This document shows, in pieces, positions 7,360 to 10,498 of a DNA stretch of 10,498 bases. The number at the start of each line of letters is the position of its first letter. The stretch's first letter is position 1. A program made the position numbers and the translations under genes. The notes beneath the pieces are model-generated. The model searched no databases and was not told the origin of the DNA. It saw nothing but the letters and a program-made list of their open reading frames with translations. The stretch comes from Pseudomonadota bacterium (lineage in GTDB: Bacteria; Pseudomonadota; Alphaproteobacteria; Rhodobacterales; Rhodobacteraceae): the NCBI GenBank assembly GCA_021813645.1, contig JAKAJW010000128.1, positions 1-10,498 on the forward strand. Direction: 5' to 3'.

Positions 7360-7391
7360 GGCCTCGCCCCGACCGGGGCGGGGCCCTTTTT
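7360..7391 (+). terminator. Intrinsic terminator after soeC
   Basis: An 11-base-pair stem, 7360-7370 with 7375-7385, contains one G-U pair and is otherwise perfect and very GC-rich. The loop is GACC (7371-7374), and a T-run follows at 7387-7391 after a single C. This is a textbook rho-independent terminator and marks the end of the tauE-ackA-soeABC transcript. Confidence 0.9.
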
Positions 7392-7491
7392 CATTCGCCT
7401 CTCGTACCCGTGCCACGCAATCAAGCCAAACCGCGGATTGCATCGGCTAACCGCCGGCGCTAACCCTCCGGAGGCCAGCAGGGAGCCGCTC
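7392..7491 (+). promoter_or_regulatory. Leader region of dapE
   Basis: These 100 bases between the terminator and dapE should hold the dapE promoter, because the upstream transcript ends before it. No hexamer pair clear enough to name was found. GCTAACC occurs twice 13 bases apart (7446-7452 and 7459-7465), possibly by chance. GGGAG at 7481-7485, six bases before the ATG at 7492, serves as the Shine-Dalgarno and decides the start over the in-frame ATG at 7438. Confidence 0.4.
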
Positions 7492-8634
7492 ATGCCCGTC
7501 GATCCCGTCGCCCTTTCCGCGGAACTGATCCGCTGCCCCTCGGTCACGCCCACCGAAGGCGGTGCCTTGACGGTGTTGCAAAAGCTGCTCACCTCCGCCG
7601 GGTTCGAAACGCATCGGGTCGATCGCGGTGGGGTCGCCAACCTCTTCGCGCGCTGGGGAAACAAAGGCGCCAATCGCAGCTTCGGCTTCAACGGCCACAC
7701 CGATGTCGTTCCGATCGGCGACGCCACCGCTTGGAGCCATGACCCGTTTGGCGGCGAAATAGTCGACGGCATGCTTTGGGGCCGCGGCGCGACCGACATG
7801 AAGACCGGCGTCGCCGCCTTCGCCGCCGCGGCGGTGGATTTCGTTACCGAGACGCCCCCCGACGGCGCGGTGATCCTTGCGATCACCGGCGACGAAGAGG
7901 GCATGGCTGTCGACGGAACCGTGGCGCTTTTGGACTGGATGACAGCCCAAGGCGAGCGGATGACGGCCTGCCTCGTCGGCGAGCCGACCTGTCCAAATGA
8001 GATGGGCGAGATGATGAAGATCGGCCGCCGCGGTTCGATGACGGCGCATTTCACCGCCCGCGGCGTGCAAGGCCACTCCGCCTACCCGCACCGCGCCAAG
8101 AACCCTCTGACGGCGATGGTGCGACTGATGGACCGGCTGGCCAGTCACGAACTCGATCAGGGCACCGCGCATTTTGACCGCTCGACCCTGGCCATCACAA
8201 CGATCGACACCGGCAACAAGGCATCGAATGTCATCCCGGCGGAATGCCGTGCCACGGTGAATATCCGCTTCAATGATGCGCATAGCTCCGCAAGCCTGAC
8301 GAACTGGCTGCGGGCAGAGGCGGCCAAGGTTGAAGAAGAAACCGGCGTCGCGATCGCGATGACTACGCAGGTCTCTGGCGAGAGCTTTCTGACCCCGCCG
8401 GGCGAGCTTTCGCGCCTCATAGCGGGTTCCGTTCAGGCGGAAACTGGCCGTCTGCCTGAGGCCTCGACCACCGGCGGGACTTCGGATGCCCGCTTCATCA
8501 AGGACCATTGCCCGGTGGTGGAATTCGGCCTGGTCGGCAAGACGATGCATCAGGTGGATGAACGCGTGCCGATCGCCCAGATCGTTCAGCTGAAGGCGAT
8601 CTACAGCCGCATCCTGCGGGACTATTTCGCGTGA
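7492..8634 (+). CDS. dapE: Succinyl-diaminopimelate desuccinylase
   Basis: This 380-aa cytoplasmic di-zinc hydrolase of the M20 family cleaves N-succinyl-LL-diaminopimelate to LL-diaminopimelate and succinate, in the succinylase route to lysine and peptidoglycan. The metal ligands match the known family pattern: H69 in FNGHTDVV, bridging D102 in GRGATDMK, E136 in GDEEG (with E135 as general base), E164 in LVGEPT, and H353 in GKTMHQVDE. The dimerisation or lid domain sits in the middle (about 180-290) with GRRGSMTAHF and QGHSAYPHRAKNP. The STTGGTSDARF block (325-335) contacts substrate. The chosen start gives the usual family length; the longer open frame from 7438 would add 18 residues unlike DapE. 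Its stop overlaps the next gene by four bases. Confidence 0.96.
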   Translation: MPVDPVALSAELIRCPSVTPTEGGALTVLQKLLTSAGFETHRVDRGGVANLFARWGNKGANRSFGFNGHTDVVPIGDATAWSHDPFGGEIVDGMLWGRGATDMKTGVAAFAAAAVDFVTETPPDGAVILAITGDEEGMAVDGTVALLDWMTAQGERMTACLVGEPTCPNEMGEMMKIGRRGSMTAHFTARGVQGHSAYPHRAKNPLTAMVRLMDRLASHELDQGTAHFDRSTLAITTIDTGNKASNVIPAECRATVNIRFNDAHSSASLTNWLRAEAAKVEEETGVAIAMTTQVSGESFLTPPGELSRLIAGSVQAETGRLPEASTTGGTSDARFIKDHCPVVEFGLVGKTMHQVDERVPIAQIVQLKAIYSRILRDYFA

Positions 8635-9053
8635 CCGTCCAGATCGCTGCAACCCGCGATATCGCCACTTGCCGCAGGTTACGGCGGATCGTCTTCATCG
8701 AAGAGCAGGGCGTGAGCGAGGCCGACGAATTGGACGACCTCGACGAGGTTGCGATTCATCTTCTGGCCACGGAAGAGGGCCGTCCGCTCGGTACCGCACG
8801 CCTGCTCACGGCCGGCCCGACCGGCAAGATCGGCCGTGTCTGCGTCTTGCCCGACCGTCGCGGCACGGGCCTGGGAGCGGCGCTCATTCGCGCCGGAATC
8901 GAGACGTTTCGGCAAGGCGGCGGCATCAAGAAGGTGAAGCTTGGGGCCCAAGTCCATGCGCTGGGTTTCTATCAGAAGCTCGGCTTCTCCGCGGTCGGGG
9001 ACGTCTACGACGACGCGGGGATTCCCCACCGCGACATGGAACTTCACCTCTGA
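8631..9053 (+). CDS. GNAT-family N-acetyltransferase (ElaA/YjcF-like)
   Basis: This 140-aa protein has a single GNAT domain that should transfer an acyl group from acetyl-CoA to an amine; its substrate is unknown. The coenzyme A pyrophosphate loop is R76-R-G-T-G-L-G82, preceded by the beta-strand IGRVCVLP (67-74). The second conserved block is QVHALGFYQKLGF (107-119), with Y114 in the place of the usual general acid. The ending DDAGIPHRDMEL (127-138) and the early RRIVFIEEQGV (18-28) resemble the ElaA/YjcF branch. It begins with GTG, overlapping the dapE stop (GTGA), so it is probably translated by coupling to dapE. No good Shine-Dalgarno is seen. Coupling suggests co-expression with lysine/cell-wall synthesis but does not prove a shared pathway. 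Confidence 0.85.
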   Translation: MTVQIAATRDIATCRRLRRIVFIEEQGVSEADELDDLDEVAIHLLATEEGRPLGTARLLTAGPTGKIGRVCVLPDRRGTGLGAALIRAGIETFRQGGGIKKVKLGAQVHALGFYQKLGFSAVGDVYDDAGIPHRDMELHL

Positions 9054-9103
9054 ATTCCGGTTTTCCCGGTGACGCCTCTCGCGTCGCGTGCTACGCACCG
9101 GCC

Positions 9104-10498
9104 ATGGAGCAACTCCCCGCCAAAGCCGAACTTCTCGCCTGGATTGCCGATCACCCAGACGCCGCCAAGCGCGACATTGCGCGGGCGTTCGGCATCAAGG
9201 GCGGCCCCGCGCGCATCGAGTTGAAGCGGATGCTGCGGGAGTTGGAGGCCGACGGCGTGCTGGAACGTCGGCGCCGCAACTATCGCGACCCCGACAGCTT
9301 GCCGCCGGTCGCCGTGCTGACGATCTTGCCGGCCGATGCTCAGGGCGACCAATGGGCAAAACCAATGGAATGGGAAGGGCGCGGCCCGGCGCCACGCATC
9401 CTGTTCCGGCCGCGGAAAGCCGACGCCCCCGTGACGGCCGGGGATCGCATCCTGGCCCGGCTGAACCCGGTCCCCGGCGAAGACCATGCCTTCGAGGCGC
9501 GGCTGATCCGGAAGATCGGGGTGGCGATGCACAAGGTGCTCGGCATCTTCCGCAAAGAGGCCGAAGGCGGACGCATCGTTCCAATCGACAAGGGGGCCGA
9601 CAAAGACTGGCGGGTGGCCGCGGATGCCACTCATGGCGCACGCGATGGCGAATTGGTGGAGGCCGAGCAAGTTGGCCCGCGGGCTCGGCTCGGCCTGCCG
9701 CAGGCCCGCGTGATCGAGGTGCTGGGCGACCCGTCGGCACCGAAAGCGGTCAGTCTGATCGCCATACATCAGCACGGGATTCCGGATGACTTCCCGGATG
9801 CGGCTGTCGAAGAGGCCGATTCGATGACCCCCGCCGGCCTGGGTGAGCGGGAAGACTTACGGCATCTGGATCTCGTGACCATCGACCCCGAGGATGCACG
9901 CGACCACGACGACGCAGTCTATGCCCACCCCGACGAGGACCCTAAGAACCCTGGCGGTTTCATTCTTTGGGTCGCCATTGCCGATGTGGCTCACTATGTC
10001 ACTCCAGGCTCCGCGCTCGACCGCGAGGCCCGGCGCCGTGGCAATTCCACCTATTTCCCGGATCGGGTCGTTCCGATGCTGCCGGATCGGCTTTCCGGCG
10101 ACCTCTGCTCTTTGCACGAGGGGGTCGACCGTCCGTGTCTGGCGGTGCGCATGAAGATAGACGCCGGCGGGCACAAGCTTTCCCACCGCTTCACGCGCGG
10201 CCTGATGCGTTCGGTCGCCTCGCTGAGTTACGAAGAGGTCCAGGCGGCCCAGGACGGACGGCCGAACGAACGCTGTGCCGAGCTCCTGCCGGAGGTCATC
10301 GCGCCCCTCTACAATGCCTATGCCGCCTTGAAAGCGGCGCGCGAACTCCGGCAACCGCTGGAGCTCGACCTTCCGGAGCGGCGCATCGTCCTGTCGGACG
10401 ATGGCCGCGTCGTGTCCGTCGCCTTCCGCGACCGCTTCGATGCCCATAGGCTCATCGAAGAATTCATGGTGCTGGCGAATGTCGCCGCCGCCGAGGAA
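9104..10498 (+). CDS. rnr: Ribonuclease R, N-terminal 465 codons (cut by window end)
   Basis: This is a processive 3'-to-5' exoribonuclease that degrades structured RNA and takes part in RNA quality control. The frame stays open from the ATG to the last base of the window. Residues about 5-55 form the winged-helix domain seen in many RNase R proteins (AKRDIARAFGIKGG, 21-34). Residues about 65-225 cover the cold-shock/OB region. The RNB catalytic domain starts near 250 with IDPEDARDHDDAVY (260-273): D261, D267, D269 and D270 match the four magnesium-binding aspartates of the E. coli enzyme. RRRGNSTYFPDRVVPMLP follows as in the family. The rest of RNB and the S1 domain lie beyond the edge. No Shine-Dalgarno is visible in the 50-base gap after the acetyltransferase gene; later ATGs would remove the winged helix, so 9104 is the best start. 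Confidence 0.95.
   Translation, partial: MEQLPAKAELLAWIADHPDAAKRDIARAFGIKGGPARIELKRMLRELEADGVLERRRRNYRDPDSLPPVAVLTILPADAQGDQWAKPMEWEGRGPAPRILFRPRKADAPVTAGDRILARLNPVPGEDHAFEARLIRKIGVAMHKVLGIFRKEAEGGRIVPIDKGADKDWRVAADATHGARDGELVEAEQVGPRARLGLPQARVIEVLGDPSAPKAVSLIAIHQHGIPDDFPDAAVEEADSMTPAGLGEREDLRHLDLVTIDPEDARDHDDAVYAHPDEDPKNPGGFILWVAIADVAHYVTPGSALDREARRRGNSTYFPDRVVPMLPDRLSGDLCSLHEGVDRPCLAVRMKIDAGGHKLSHRFTRGLMRSVASLSYEEVQAAQDGRPNERCAELLPEVIAPLYNAYAALKAARELRQPLELDLPERRIVLSDDGRVVSVAFRDRFDAHRLIEEFMVLANVAAAEE

Noticed and set aside
7446..7465. Direct repeat GCTAACC, 13 bases apart, ahead of dapE
   Set aside because: Only seven bases repeated twice, next to GC-rich filler; no further copies and no link to a known leader or riboswitch structure were seen.
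7339..7491. Possible lysine riboswitch or attenuator before dapE
   Set aside because: The only strong stem is the terminator at the soeC end, which fits ending the upstream operon. The remaining 100 bases are too short and lack recognisable lysine riboswitch elements.

Overview
The window is about 10.5 kb of GC-rich DNA with nine genes, all on the + strand and tightly packed. It looks like chromosomal DNA of an alphaproteobacterium, most likely a member of the Rhodobacteraceae. This rests on the short (type 2) ArgC, the SoeABC sulfite dehydrogenase and the general look of DapE and RNase R. The family-level placement is inference, since no search could be run. No mobile element, CRISPR array, tRNA, rRNA or phage gene was seen.

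Layout. (1) 27-941: argC, arginine biosynthesis, with a perfect Shine-Dalgarno and probably continuing an operon from the left. (2) 942-1014: a 73-base spacer with a 7-base inverted repeat around a small AT-rich island, the likeliest control region for what follows. (3) 1015-7338: a five-gene sulfur/acetyl-phosphate unit made of a TauE/SafE-type anion exporter, acetate kinase (ackA), and soeA, soeB, soeC. Junctions are a 3-nt gap or stop/start overlaps. (4) 7339-7491: a 153-base spacer with a strong intrinsic terminator (7360-7391) and the leader of dapE. (5) 7492-9053: dapE (lysine/peptidoglycan precursor synthesis) overlapping a small GNAT acetyltransferase gene. (6) 9104-end: the first 465 codons of rnr (ribonuclease R), cut by the window edge.

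How the genes fit together. The central unit is the most interesting part. SoeABC is a cytoplasm-facing, membrane-anchored molybdenum/iron-sulfur enzyme that oxidises sulfite to sulfate and passes electrons to quinone. TauE-type proteins export sulfite or organosulfonates. Acetate kinase turns acetyl phosphate plus ADP into acetate plus ATP. Sulfite and acetyl phosphate are exactly the two products of sulfoacetaldehyde acetyltransferase (Xsc), the key enzyme of taurine and isethionate breakdown. The operon can therefore be read as a product-clearance module for C2-sulfonate catabolism, although xsc and pta themselves are not in the window. The component families are known. What deserves a second look is the fused arrangement, with ackA translationally coupled to soeA. 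I found no convincing wholly new system here.
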